The position numbers and the translations under genes are program-made. Below are positions 27,336 to 35,130 of a DNA stretch of 48,335 nt, in pieces. This DNA comes from Streptomyces sp. H39-S7 (GTDB lineage: Bacteria; Actinomycetota; Actinomycetes; Streptomycetales; Streptomycetaceae), in the NCBI RefSeq assembly GCF_027158205.1, contig NZ_JAPVLU010000057.1, forward strand, positions 1 to 48,335, written 5' to 3'. Every line of letters starts with the position of its first letter. Position 1 is the stretch's first letter. Below the pieces are notes generated by a model. It worked only from the letters and a program-made list of their open reading frames with translations, made no database searches and had not been told where the DNA came from.

Positions 27336-27402
27336 GTTGGGCCCGAAGTTTCCTGCGGGTGCCTGGGGGTCGTCCCCGGCAGGCACCTCGCTACGGCCCA
27401 AC
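27336..27402 (-). promoter_or_regulatory. Nested hairpin in the atpH-atpA gap
   Basis: The outer stem is GTTGGGCC (27336-27343) with GGCCCAAC (27395-27402), and the inner stem is GGTGCCTG (27358-27365) with CAGGCACC (27380-27387). Both are perfect. The structure ends about 20 bases before the atpA ATG on the mRNA. It could be a processing or stabilising structure or an attenuator; there is no U run after it. Confidence 0.6.
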
Positions 27403-27439
27403 TCGGGCCGCGGTCATGCTCTTGAGTTGGTGGCTGGTC

Positions 27440-28255
27440 TCAGCCGGCCATCCGCCGTGCCGCCTCTTCGAGACGGTCGGCGATGGTGCCGTTGATGACC
27501 TCTTCGCCGACGCGCACCGTGATCCCGCCGAGGACCGTGGGGTCCACGTCGAGGTTCAGGTGCACCTGCCGGCCGTACAGCTTGGCCAGCGCGGCGCCGA
27601 GGCGCTGCTTCTGCTGGTCGGTCAGCGGTACGGCCGAGACCACCACCGCGACCATCCGATTACGGCGGGCGGCTGCCAGCTTGGACAGGGCTTCGAGCCC
27701 TGCTTCCAGGCTACGTCCCCGCGGGTGGGTGACAAGCCGGGCGACCAGCCGCTCGGTGACCGGGTTGACCCGGCCCTCGAGCAGCGAGCGCAGCAGCTCG
27801 GCCTTGGCCGAGGTCGCGACGACCTTGTCGGTCAGCGCGGCCCGCAGCTCGCTGCTGGCGGAGACGATCCGGCCGAAGCGGAACAGCTCGTCCTCGACGT
27901 CGTCGAGAGCGCCGGTGCGCTGGGCGGCGACCAGGTCGGCGGCGTAGGAAAGCTCCTCCACCGCGTCCGTCAGGTCGCGCGACCGGGACCAGCGGGAGCG
28001 GACCAGGCCCGACACGAGGTCGAGGGTCTCTCCGCCGAGCTGGCTGCCGAGCAGCTGCCCGGCCAGTCCCGCCTTGGCCTCGCCGGTCTTCGCCGGGTCG
28101 GTCAGGGCACGCCGCAGCGATCCCTCGCGGTCGAGCAGCCCCGTGACGGAGGCCAGCTCTTCCCCGAGCTTCGCAGCGTCGACGGACGTGTTGTCCGTCA
28201 GCGCGTCGAGCTGCTCGCGTCCGGCGGCCAGTGCCTCGCGGCTCGCGCCGTTCAT
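27440..28255 (-). CDS. atpH: ATP synthase delta subunit
   Basis: Part of the peripheral stalk linking F1 to subunit b. It has 271 residues against about 178 in E. coli. The extra N-terminal helical part (EALAAGREQLDALTDNT onward) is the longer actinobacterial type. The C-terminal domain contains RLVARLVTHPRGRSLEAGLEAL, then VVVSAVPLTDQQKQRLGAAL and VDPTVLGGITVRVGEEVINGTI, the delta signature. Unlike in mycobacteria it is not fused to a b-type subunit. Its ATG overlaps the atpF stop by 4 bp. Confidence 0.96.
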   Translation of the reverse strand: MNGASREALAAGREQLDALTDNTSVDAAKLGEELASVTGLLDREGSLRRALTDPAKTGEAKAGLAGQLLGSQLGGETLDLVSGLVRSRWSRSRDLTDAVEELSYAADLVAAQRTGALDDVEDELFRFGRIVSASSELRAALTDKVVATSAKAELLRSLLEGRVNPVTERLVARLVTHPRGRSLEAGLEALSKLAAARRNRMVAVVVSAVPLTDQQKQRLGAALAKLYGRQVHLNLDVDPTVLGGITVRVGEEVINGTIADRLEEAARRMAG

Positions 28256-28797
28256 CGCGTGGCCTCGGCCTTCTCCTCGAGCTCGTCGAGGAAGCGGTCG
28301 ATGGTGCGGCTCTGCCGGGCGGTGTCCTCGAGGGACTCGCCGACAAGCTTGCCGGCCAGGTCGGTGGCGAGCTTGCCCACGTCCTGGCGCAGCGCCTGCG
28401 CGGCGGCCTTGCGGTCGGCCGCGATCTGCGCGTGGCCGGCCGTGACGATGTCCTCGCGCTGCCGCTGGCCTTCCGCGCGCATCTCGGCGATGAGTGCGGC
28501 GCCCTGCTCCTGCGCCTCCTGGCGCAGTCGCGCGGCTTCGTGCCGGGCCTCGGAGAGCTGCTCGCGGTACTGCTCGAGCGTCTGCTGCGCCTCGGCCTGG
28601 GTGGCCTCGGCCTTCTCCATGCCGCCTTCGATGGCCTCGCGGCGCTCGTCCAGAACCTTGTTGATGTTCGGGAGGAGCTTCTTGGCGAGGAAGCCGAAGA
28701 CGATGGCGAAGGCGATCAGGCCGATGATGAGCTCGGGGACCGGCGGGATGAGGGGGTTTTCCGCCTCCTCGGCCGCCATCTGTACCAGGGCGATCAC
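28252..28797 (-). CDS. atpF: ATP synthase b subunit
   Basis: The peripheral stalk dimer subunit, 181 residues. One membrane helix (about 20-40, PELIIGLIAFAIVFGFLA) is followed by a long charged coiled coil (45-175). I start at GTG 28797, which has GGAAGG 7 bp upstream and gives an N-terminus reading IALVQMAAEEAENP. A TTG at 28815 is open but has no ribosome site. Its stop overlaps atpH (ATGA). Confidence 0.94.
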   Translation of the reverse strand: MIALVQMAAEEAENPLIPPVPELIIGLIAFAIVFGFLAKKLLPNINKVLDERREAIEGGMEKAEATQAEAQQTLEQYREQLSEARHEAARLRQEAQEQGAALIAEMRAEGQRQREDIVTAGHAQIAADRKAAAQALRQDVGKLATDLAGKLVGESLEDTARQSRTIDRFLDELEEKAEATR

Positions 28798-28832
28798 ATC
28801 AGTGCCTTCCGTCAAAGGGGCTAGTGCCGTAA

Positions 28833-29084
28833 TCAGCTGGTCGGGTAGACGAACGGCATGACCAGACCGATGAGGGCGAGCGCCTCACAGAAGGCGAAGC
28901 CGAGGATCTGGTTGGCGCGGATCAGGCCGGCAGCCTCAGGCTGACGGGCAAGGGCCTGGGTGCCGTTACCGAAGATGATGCCGATGCCGACGCCGGGGCC
29001 GATGGCGGCGAGGCCGTAGCCGATCGAGCCGAGGTTGCCCTTGATTTCGACGCCAGCGGCGAGGGTCTGCGCGAGAGCGGACAT
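28833..29084 (-). CDS. atpE: ATP synthase c subunit
   Basis: The proton-carrying rotor ring subunit, 83 residues, a two-helix hairpin. Helix 1 has the glycine repeat YGLAAIGPGVGIGIIFG; the polar loop is RQP (47-49); helix 2 carries the proton-binding carboxylate E67 in GFAFCEALALIGLVMPF. AAGGAA precedes the ATG at 29084. Confidence 0.97.
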   Translation of the reverse strand: MSALAQTLAAGVEIKGNLGSIGYGLAAIGPGVGIGIIFGNGTQALARQPEAAGLIRANQILGFAFCEALALIGLVMPFVYPTS

Positions 29085-29159
29085 GCCGGTTCTTCCTTCT
29101 CTTTCACAAGCCGGTGGGGGTTGGCCACCGGACATCTGTTGGGCTGGGAGGAGCGGTGC

Positions 29160-29969
29160 TCAGTGGTGCTCGGCGAGCGCGCCCTGGACGTACGAGGTGG
29201 CCAGGAGCACGAAGACGTACGCCTGAACGGCCTGGATGAAGAGCTCGAACGCGGTCATGACGATCGTCATGAGGAACGAGACGCCCGCGTACGCGATGCC
29301 GATCTGGTTGAACAGGTACCAGCTGGCGATCGTGAACAGCAGCAGCAGGGTGTGGCCCGCGAACATGTTCGCGAAGAGTCGGACCGCGTGCGTGAACGGG
29401 CGGACCAGCACGTTCGAGAAGAACTCGATGGTCATCGACAGCGGCAGGACCTTGCCCAGCGTCGGGTCGTAGCCGGTGATGTTCTTGAAGCCGCCCACGA
29501 GGCCGTGCTTCTTGAACGTCAGGTACATCCACAGCACGTACACGATCCCGGCCAGGCCGACCGGGAAGGCGATGATCGCCGTCACCGGGAACTGGGCGAC
29601 CGGGATGATCGACCAGAGGTTCATGATCCAGACGAAGAAGAACAGCGAGACCATCAGGGGGACGTACTTCTCGCCCTCCCGCTTGCCGAGCGTCTCGTAG
29701 ACGATCCCTCGGCGGACGAAGTCGTAGCCCGCCTCGCCGATCATCTGGAGCTTGCCGGGTACCGGCTTCGGCTTGTTGAAGGCCGCCCAGAAGAACCCGA
29801 CGATGAGCACTGTGCTCAGCAGGGCCAGCAGCATCGGCTTGTTGAAGTCGAAACCGCCGATGCTGAAGATCGGCTCGAAAAGGAAGGAGTGCAGGCCGGG
29901 AGCCGGGAAGCCGCACCCGTCGAAGATGTGGCAGTTGGTCTCGAAGGCGAGAACCTGATCAGCACTCAC
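29160..29969 (-). CDS. atpB: ATP synthase a subunit
   Basis: The stator channel subunit of Fo, 269 residues with five or six membrane helices. The essential arginine is in THAVRLFANMFAGH, and the last helices contain AFELFIQAVQAYVFVLL. The N-terminus has FETNCHIFDGCGFPAPG, typical for streptomycetes. I start at GTG 29969 because AAGGAG lies just upstream; the longer open frame is not conserved. The 222-bp gap to atpI is the widest in the operon. Confidence 0.95.
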   Translation of the reverse strand: MSADQVLAFETNCHIFDGCGFPAPGLHSFLFEPIFSIGGFDFNKPMLLALLSTVLIVGFFWAAFNKPKPVPGKLQMIGEAGYDFVRRGIVYETLGKREGEKYVPLMVSLFFFVWIMNLWSIIPVAQFPVTAIIAFPVGLAGIVYVLWMYLTFKKHGLVGGFKNITGYDPTLGKVLPLSMTIEFFSNVLVRPFTHAVRLFANMFAGHTLLLLFTIASWYLFNQIGIAYAGVSFLMTIVMTAFELFIQAVQAYVFVLLATSYVQGALAEHH

Positions 29970-30191
29970 CGCGAGCTCCTTCAGCGTGGCGCATGGGTAC
30001 GGCAACCTCGATGTGTCGGCGCGGCGTACAGCCACGGAACGGCACTGGACTGGTCTGGCAGAAATGGGGGCGGCTCATCGGCTTGACGCCGAGAGACTGT
30101 GCAGGCAGCTCCGCCACCCGCGCCAGCCGTGCCGCAGTTGAGACCGGACGATAGCAAATGAGCGGAGACGGCTTTACACCGGCCCTACGGT
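29970..30191 (-). promoter_or_regulatory. 222-bp non-coding gap between atpI and atpB
   Basis: No gene is supported here; an open frame of 78 codons on the minus strand has poor codon usage and no ribosome site. A TATCGT box on the minus strand about 50 bp after atpI could be a -10 of an internal promoter, but no -35 matches. The gap may allow atpBEFHAGDC to be expressed apart from atpI. Confidence 0.25.
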
Positions 30192-30605
30192 TCACGATGT
30201 GGACCCGGCGGAATCCGGCTCGACATACAGGATCTTCGCCTTCATATGGGCTCGGGCCTGTGCGGCGATCCAGACAAGAGTGGTGCCGAGGAGTGCGAAG
30301 GCGAACGCCCGCTGGTTGAACAGCTCGGTGTTCTTGAACACCGCGAGAACGATCGCGAGCAGCAGAATCTGGGTCGTGTACAGCGCGAGCCCCATCATCT
30401 GGAACAGCGCCGGGTACGACTTCGCCACTCGCTGCAGAACCAACAGGCCGATCGACATGAACGCGATCACCACGAACGCGCCGAAAGCGGCGCCGAGTGC
30501 TCCCTTGCCACCGGCGAGCACACCACTGACAACGACGGCGATGACACCGGCGGCGGCAGAGGGGACAGCGCAGTGAAGGAACATTCGGACGTCGTTGGAC
30601 TGCAT
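30192..30605 (-). CDS. atpI: AtpI, ATP synthase assembly factor
   Basis: A 137-residue membrane protein with four hydrophobic segments (about 10-32, 38-58, 72-92 and 100-118), in the place of the i gene that begins most bacterial atp operons. It helps c-ring assembly or Mg2+ supply in other bacteria (family knowledge). GGAGGAG precedes the ATG at 30605. The sequence is poorly conserved between genera, so the name rests largely on topology and position. Confidence 0.88.
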   Translation of the reverse strand: MQSNDVRMFLHCAVPSAAAGVIAVVVSGVLAGGKGALGAAFGAFVVIAFMSIGLLVLQRVAKSYPALFQMMGLALYTTQILLLAIVLAVFKNTELFNQRAFAFALLGTTLVWIAAQARAHMKAKILYVEPDSAGSTS

Positions 30606-30751
30606 GGTGGCAGCTCCTCCGGCGGGAGTTGGGGGAAAGCGGCTGGTCGTCGGAGACGAGCGTAGACCCGGACCGAGGACGTGCCTCACGCCGGAAGACC
30701 GTCGTACTTGGGTCTTTCGGCTTGTTTCCCGGGTTTCGTGAACGGTATCAC

Positions 30752-30781
30752 AAAGTATTTGATGCGGTCTTTACCTTGTAA
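30752..30781 (-). promoter_or_regulatory. Candidate atp operon promoter
   Basis: On the minus strand TTACAA (30781-30776), 18 bp, TACTTT (30757-30752). Transcription would begin near 30745, giving a leader of about 140 bases before atpI. It lies in a 260-bp gap that is visibly AT-richer than its surroundings. Confidence 0.5.
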
Positions 30782-30833
30782 GTGTGCCGCCTGTCACACG
30801 GAAGGAGTACTTGGCGTGTCGTCACGCTGACGT

Positions 30834-30865
30834 CCGGCCGGAAGTCTGGTACTGGGAACGGCCGG
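30834..30865 (-). terminator. Candidate terminator after the WecA-type gene
   Basis: CCGGCCG (30834-30840) pairs with CGGCCGG (30859-30865) directly after the stop at 30866. It would separate this gene from the atp operon. Confidence 0.45.
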
Positions 30866-32170
30866 TTACCTGCGGCTGTCGACCGGGCGTCGGTCGGGCA
30901 GCCGGGAGCGGTCGCCGATGGCCGTCGAGCCGTGCACGCCGGCCGCTCCGCCGGAGCGGATCAGCTGCTCGGCGGCGGCCTGCGCGGCCCGCGTCGTACG
31001 GCGCTTGCCGCGGTAGCGGGGCGGCACGAACGACTCGGCCCAGCGCGGTGCGCGCGGGCGGAACCGGGGCAGCAGCAGCACGACCAGGCCCACCGCGCTG
31101 AGGACCATGATCACGAGCACGATCCACAGGCTGGAGGAGTTGAGCGAGAAGGCGACCGCGCCGAACGCGATGAGCGCCGACCAGAAGTACATGATCAGCA
31201 CGGCCCGGCTGTGCGAGTGCCCGATCTCCAGCAGCCGGTGGTGCAGGTGACCGCGGTCGGCGGCGAACGGCGACTGCCCGTTCCAGGTGCGGCGCACGAT
31301 GGCCAGCACCAGGTCGGCGGCCGGGATCGCGATCAGGGTGAGCGGCAGCAGCAGCGGCATGTAGACCGGCACCATGAAGTGCACGGTCTCCCGGGTCGAC
31401 CCCGTCATGTCGGTGATCGCGTCCGGGTCCACCTGGCCGGTGATGGAGATCGCGGACGAGGCGAGGACCAGGCCGATCAGCATCGAGCCGGAGTCGCCCA
31501 TGAAGATCCGGGCCGGGTGCAGGTTGTGCGGGAGGAAGCCCAGGCACATCCCGATGAGGATGGCACTGAACAGCGTCGCGGGCGCGGCCGCCTCGACGCC
31601 GTAGCCGTACCACATGCGGTACGCGTACATGAAGAACGCGATGGCGGCGATGGCGACCATGCCGGACGCCAGGCCGTCCAGGCCGTCGACGAAGTTGACG
31701 GCGTTGATGGTGATCACGACCAGCGCGACGGTGAGCAGCGTGGACTGGATCGGTGACAGCGAGACCGTTCCCACACCGGGGACCGGCAGCCACAGGATCG
31801 TCAGACCCTGGAGCACCATGACGCCGGCGGCGATCATCTGGGCGCCGAGCTTGATCAGGGCGTCCACGCCCCACTTGTCGTCCAGCACGCCCAGCAGCCA
31901 GATCAGGCCCGCCCCGGACAACAGCGCCCGCGGCTCGTTGGACAGCTCGAAGACGCTGCTGAGGTTCCACAGGTGGGAGGAGACCAGCAGACCCGCGCAG
32001 AGTCCGCCGAACATCGCGATCCCGCCGAGCCTGGGGGTCGGTTCCCGGTGCACGTCCCGCTCACGGATCTCCGGCATGGCGCCGGCCGCGATGGCGAACT
32101 TCCGCACCGGGCCCGTCAGGAGATACGTGACGGCGGCGGTCACACAAAGCGTCAGCAGATACTCGCGCAC
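30866..32170 (-). CDS. WecA/TagO-type UDP-GlcNAc-1-phosphate transferase
   Basis: A polytopic enzyme that moves a sugar-1-phosphate from a UDP-sugar to polyprenyl phosphate, the first step in making cell-wall linked glycans. It has 434 residues and about ten or eleven membrane helices. Catalytic motifs are GVLDDKWGVD (DD pair), NAVNFVDGLDGLASG, ARIFMGDSGSMLIG, and the loop DRGHLHHRLLEIGHSH. The cytoplasmic C-terminal 60 residues are Arg-rich and variable. The start is GTG at 32170 with GGAGG upstream. It lies directly before the atp genes, as does rfe (wecA) in mycobacteria. Confidence 0.92.
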   Translation of the reverse strand: MREYLLTLCVTAAVTYLLTGPVRKFAIAAGAMPEIRERDVHREPTPRLGGIAMFGGLCAGLLVSSHLWNLSSVFELSNEPRALLSGAGLIWLLGVLDDKWGVDALIKLGAQMIAAGVMVLQGLTILWLPVPGVGTVSLSPIQSTLLTVALVVITINAVNFVDGLDGLASGMVAIAAIAFFMYAYRMWYGYGVEAAAPATLFSAILIGMCLGFLPHNLHPARIFMGDSGSMLIGLVLASSAISITGQVDPDAITDMTGSTRETVHFMVPVYMPLLLPLTLIAIPAADLVLAIVRRTWNGQSPFAADRGHLHHRLLEIGHSHSRAVLIMYFWSALIAFGAVAFSLNSSSLWIVLVIMVLSAVGLVVLLLPRFRPRAPRWAESFVPPRYRGKRRTTRAAQAAAEQLIRSGGAAGVHGSTAIGDRSRLPDRRPVDSRR

Positions 32171-32261
32171 AGGGCTGCCTCCGGCAGGGTCGGCCGGGAG
32201 AAGCGGTGCTCCAGGGGCGTCGGGCAGGTCCTCACAGCGTCACACCTTAGTGGCGTCGTAC

Positions 32262-32284
32262 TCGCAGCTGCGAACATCTGCGAA
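32262..32284 (-). repeat. TTCGCAG repeats upstream of the WecA-type gene
   Basis: A 12-bp palindrome TCGCAGCTGCGA (32262-32273) is followed by a second CTGCGAA; the two CTGCGAA units are at 32268-32274 and 32278-32284, exactly 10 bp apart. They lie just upstream of a TAAGGT box on the minus strand (about 32244-32249). Candidate regulator site; no known protein is recognised. Confidence 0.35.
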
Positions 32285-32329
32285 GACTCACAGGGTGCGG
32301 CCGTGGTTCCACGGACCCCGGAAAGCCGA

Positions 32330-33631
32330 TCACGCCGGGTACGGCGGGAAGCCTCCGACGAGTCGGGCGATCTCCGCCGCGAGCCCGGATTCCTCGCGCA
32401 GCGCCCGCGCGATCAGCGACGCGACCTGCGGCATCTCCAGTTCTCCCATGCCCTGGGTGGTCACCGCGGCGGTGCCGATCCGAATGCCGGACCCGACGTC
32501 GGACGGCTGCGGATCGTACGGCAGCGCGTACTTGTCGAGGACGATCCCGGCGGCGGCGCAACGTCCCCTGGCCTGTACCCCGGTGACACCCAGGGGGGTG
32601 ACGTCCGCGGTGATCATGTGGGTGTCGGTGCCACCGGTGGTGATCGTCATCCCCTCGGCGGAGAGCGCGTCGGCCAGCAGTCGCGCGTTGGCGACGACCT
32701 GGTGGGCGTACGTGGCGAACGCCGGGGTCGCGGCCTCGGCGAAGGCCGCCGCCTTCGCGGCGATGGAGTGCAGGTGCGGGCCGCCCTGCGAGAACGGGAA
32801 GACCGCCCGGTCGATCCGCTGGGCCAGATCGGCGCCGCACAGGATCAGGCCGCCGCGCGGCCCGCGCAGCACCTTGTGGGTGGTGGCGCACACCACATCG
32901 GCGTACGGCACCGGGTTGGGCGCGGCGCCGCCCGCCACCAGGCCCAGAGTGTGCGCGGCGTCCACGATCAGATACGCGTCGACCTCGTCGGCGATCTCCC
33001 GGAACAGCCGGTAGTCGATGTGCCGGGGGTATGCGATGGCGCCGCACACGATGGCCTTGGGGCGGTGCTCCCGGGCCAGCGCCCGGACCTGGTCGTAGTC
33101 GATCAGGCCACCGCCGTCCGGGGCCTCCGGCGGCGTCACGCCGTAGCCGACGAAGCGGAACCAGCGGCCGGAGAAGTTCGCCTGCGAGCCGTGCGTGAGG
33201 TGGCCGCCGTGCGGCAGCGCCATCGCGAGCACCTTGTCGCCGGGGACCAGCAGCGCCGCGTACGCGGCCAGCACCGCGGAGGAGCCGGAATACGGCTGAA
33301 CGTTGGCGTGCGCGGCGCCGAACAGGCCGGTGGCGCGCTCCACCGCGAGCCGTTCCGCCACGTCGACCAGCTCGCACCCGGAGTGGTGGCGACGTGAGGG
33401 GTACCCCTCGGCGTACTTGTTGGCGAGCGGCGAGCCGAGCGCGGCCAGGACGGCGGACGAGGTGAAGTTCTCCCCCGCGATCAACTGCAGCGTCGTGCTC
33501 TGCCGTTCCAGCTCGGCCAGCAGCGCGCCCGCCAGCTCGGGGTCCTGCCGCCGCAGTGCGTCGAAGTCCGGCTGCCACGTCCGGGCGGCGAGCCGCGGCA
33601 GGGTTGGTGCGGTTGTTTCGGCGACCGGCAT
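32330..33631 (-). CDS. Serine hydroxymethyltransferase-like PLP enzyme (divergent)
   Basis: A fold type I PLP enzyme of 433 residues. SHMT family blocks are visible: ENFTSSAVLAALGSPLANKYAEGYP, VQPYSG, DAAHTLG with the PLP-binding D224, and TTHKVLRGPRGG with K253. Several normally fixed residues differ from typical SHMT (recalled): VQPHSG to VQPYSG, the following AQAN to SSAV, RRYYGG to RRHHSG, and VDMAHFAG to VDAAHTLG. It may therefore be a second SHMT with altered substrate (other aldehyde or amino acid) rather than the housekeeping glyA. The ATG at 33631 is preceded by GGGAG. Confidence 0.82.
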   Translation of the reverse strand: MPVAETTAPTLPRLAARTWQPDFDALRRQDPELAGALLAELERQSTTLQLIAGENFTSSAVLAALGSPLANKYAEGYPSRRHHSGCELVDVAERLAVERATGLFGAAHANVQPYSGSSAVLAAYAALLVPGDKVLAMALPHGGHLTHGSQANFSGRWFRFVGYGVTPPEAPDGGGLIDYDQVRALAREHRPKAIVCGAIAYPRHIDYRLFREIADEVDAYLIVDAAHTLGLVAGGAAPNPVPYADVVCATTHKVLRGPRGGLILCGADLAQRIDRAVFPFSQGGPHLHSIAAKAAAFAEAATPAFATYAHQVVANARLLADALSAEGMTITTGGTDTHMITADVTPLGVTGVQARGRCAAAGIVLDKYALPYDPQPSDVGSGIRIGTAAVTTQGMGELEMPQVASLIARALREESGLAAEIARLVGGFPPYPA

Positions 33632-33777
33632 GGCAGGACTCCCGCAGGAGGGTCGGGTAACTGCACCCAACTGTAGGGGCGCCGTCGCCGCGGCGCCCGG
33701 CGAGCGCGGGATCCGGCCGGATCCGGCCATGCCCGCCCGTGCCCGGCCTGTCGGGGCCCTACCCGGGGACCGGGGAC

Positions 33778-34425
33778 CTACCGGGGCGTCGGGGTGCGGA
33801 TTCCGGTCAGCGCGGTGACGACCGGGTCCAGGGAGCTGTGGATCTCCTCGCCGATGTTGCGGAAGAACCCGATCGGGGCGCCGTAGGGGTCGTAGACCTC
33901 GTCGGCCTCGGCGCTCGGGGCCAGCAGCCAGCCGCGCAGCGCGGCGGCGGCACGGACCAGCGCACGGGCGCGGTCCGACACGGTGCCCTCGGGGAGGGTC
34001 GCGGGGTCTATCGCCCGCACCAACCGGGTGAACTCCTTCAGCGTGAAGGTGCGCAGCCCGGCCGCGTGCCCCATCGAGATGACCTGCGCGCGGTGGTCGC
34101 GGGTCGCGGTGAGCACCAGGTCGGCGTCGATGACGTGGTCGTCGAGCAGTTCACGGCCGATGAACCCGGACGCGTCGGCGCCGTACTCGGTGAGGACGGC
34201 GGCGGCGTGCGCCTCCATGGGCGCGCCTTCGTGCCCCCACGTGCCGGCGGACTCGACGAGGATGCCGTCGGCACCGTCGCCGAGGCGCAGCGTCAGCTCA
34301 TGGCGGGTCAGCCGCTCGGCGATCGGCGAGCGGCAGACATTGCCGGTGCAGACGTGGAGGATGCGGAAGCGGTCGTCCCTTTGACCAGGCAGCCCCGGTA
34401 TGCCACGCCTTTCGGGCGCGGTCAA
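33778..34425 (-). CDS. Low-molecular-weight protein-tyrosine phosphatase family protein
   Basis: A 215-residue cytosolic phosphatase. The P-loop CTGNVCRSPIAERL (C-x5-R) is near the N-terminus and the general acid loop DEVYDPYG near the C-terminus. It is longer than the usual 150-160 residues; the extra part includes an Ala/Arg-rich helix (RARALVRAAAALRGWLL). The start is TTG at 34425 overlapping the upstream stop by 4 bp, with GGAGGAG before it, so it is translationally coupled to the Sua5 gene. The substrate may be a tyrosine-phosphorylated protein or an arginine-phosphate protein, as in related actinobacterial and Bacillus enzymes. Confidence 0.9.
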   Translation of the reverse strand: MTAPERRGIPGLPGQRDDRFRILHVCTGNVCRSPIAERLTRHELTLRLGDGADGILVESAGTWGHEGAPMEAHAAAVLTEYGADASGFIGRELLDDHVIDADLVLTATRDHRAQVISMGHAAGLRTFTLKEFTRLVRAIDPATLPEGTVSDRARALVRAAAALRGWLLAPSAEADEVYDPYGAPIGFFRNIGEEIHSSLDPVVTALTGIRTPTPR

Positions 34426-35069
34426 TTGCGCTCCTCCAGGTCGGGTACAACCTCGCGCAGCTGGTCGGCGCTGATCGCGCCGGCCCGCAGCAGCACCGGG
34501 ATCCTGCCGGTCACGTCGACGATGGACGACGGGACGGTGGCGGGTGTCGGCCCGGCGTCCAGGTACACCGCGACGGAGTCGCCGAGCATCTCCTGGGCGG
34601 CGTCGCAGTCCTCGGGCGAACGGTGGCCGGTCAGGTTGGCGCTGGACACCGCGAGCGGCCCGGTGGCGGTCAGCAGTTCGATCGCGACGGGGTGCAGCGG
34701 CATCCGGACGGCGACGGTGCCACGGGTGTCGCCGAGGTCCCAGTTCAGGGACGGCTGGTGCTTGGCGACAAGGGTGAGCGCGCCGGGCCAGAAGGCGTCG
34801 ACGAGCTCCCAGGCCAGCTCGGAGAAGTCCGTGACCAGGCCGTGCAGCGTGTTCGGGGAGCCGACCAGCACCGGGGAGGGCATGTTGCGGCCGCGCCCCT
34901 TGGCCTCCAGCAGATCGCCGACGGCCTGTGCGTCGAACGCGTCCGCGCCGATGCCGTACAGGGTGTCGGTGGGCAGCACGACGAGCTCACCACGCTTGAT
35001 GGCGGACGTCGCTTCGCGCAGTCCGGCGGCGCGGTCGGTCGCGTCCGAGCAGTCGTAACGCCGTGCCAT
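34422..35069 (-). CDS. Threonylcarbamoyl-AMP synthase (Sua5/YwlC/TsaC)
   Basis: It makes threonylcarbamoyl-AMP from threonine, bicarbonate and ATP for the t6A modification of ANN-decoding tRNAs. The 215 residues show the YrdC fold: VVLPTDTLYGIGADAF, KGRGRNMPSPVLVG, FWPGALTLV, GTVAVRMPLHPVA and GPLAVSSANLTGH. It is the short form, without most of the Sua5 C-terminal domain. It lies between prmC and the phosphatase; this position next to prmC is conserved in mycobacteria and many other bacteria. Confidence 0.95.
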   Translation of the reverse strand: MARRYDCSDATDRAAGLREATSAIKRGELVVLPTDTLYGIGADAFDAQAVGDLLEAKGRGRNMPSPVLVGSPNTLHGLVTDFSELAWELVDAFWPGALTLVAKHQPSLNWDLGDTRGTVAVRMPLHPVAIELLTATGPLAVSSANLTGHRSPEDCDAAQEMLGDSVAVYLDAGPTPATVPSSIVDVTGRIPVLLRAGAISADQLREVVPDLEERN

Positions 35070-35130
35070 TAGCTGACCTCCAGGCTGTGCGCCGCCGCTG
35101 CGGCACCGTGCGTGCAGTTGACCCGCGCCA

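Noticed and set aside
29959..30195. 78-codon frame bridging atpI and atpB
   Set aside because: It overlaps the ends of both genes, has no ribosome site and unbiased third positions; better seen as a non-coding gap.
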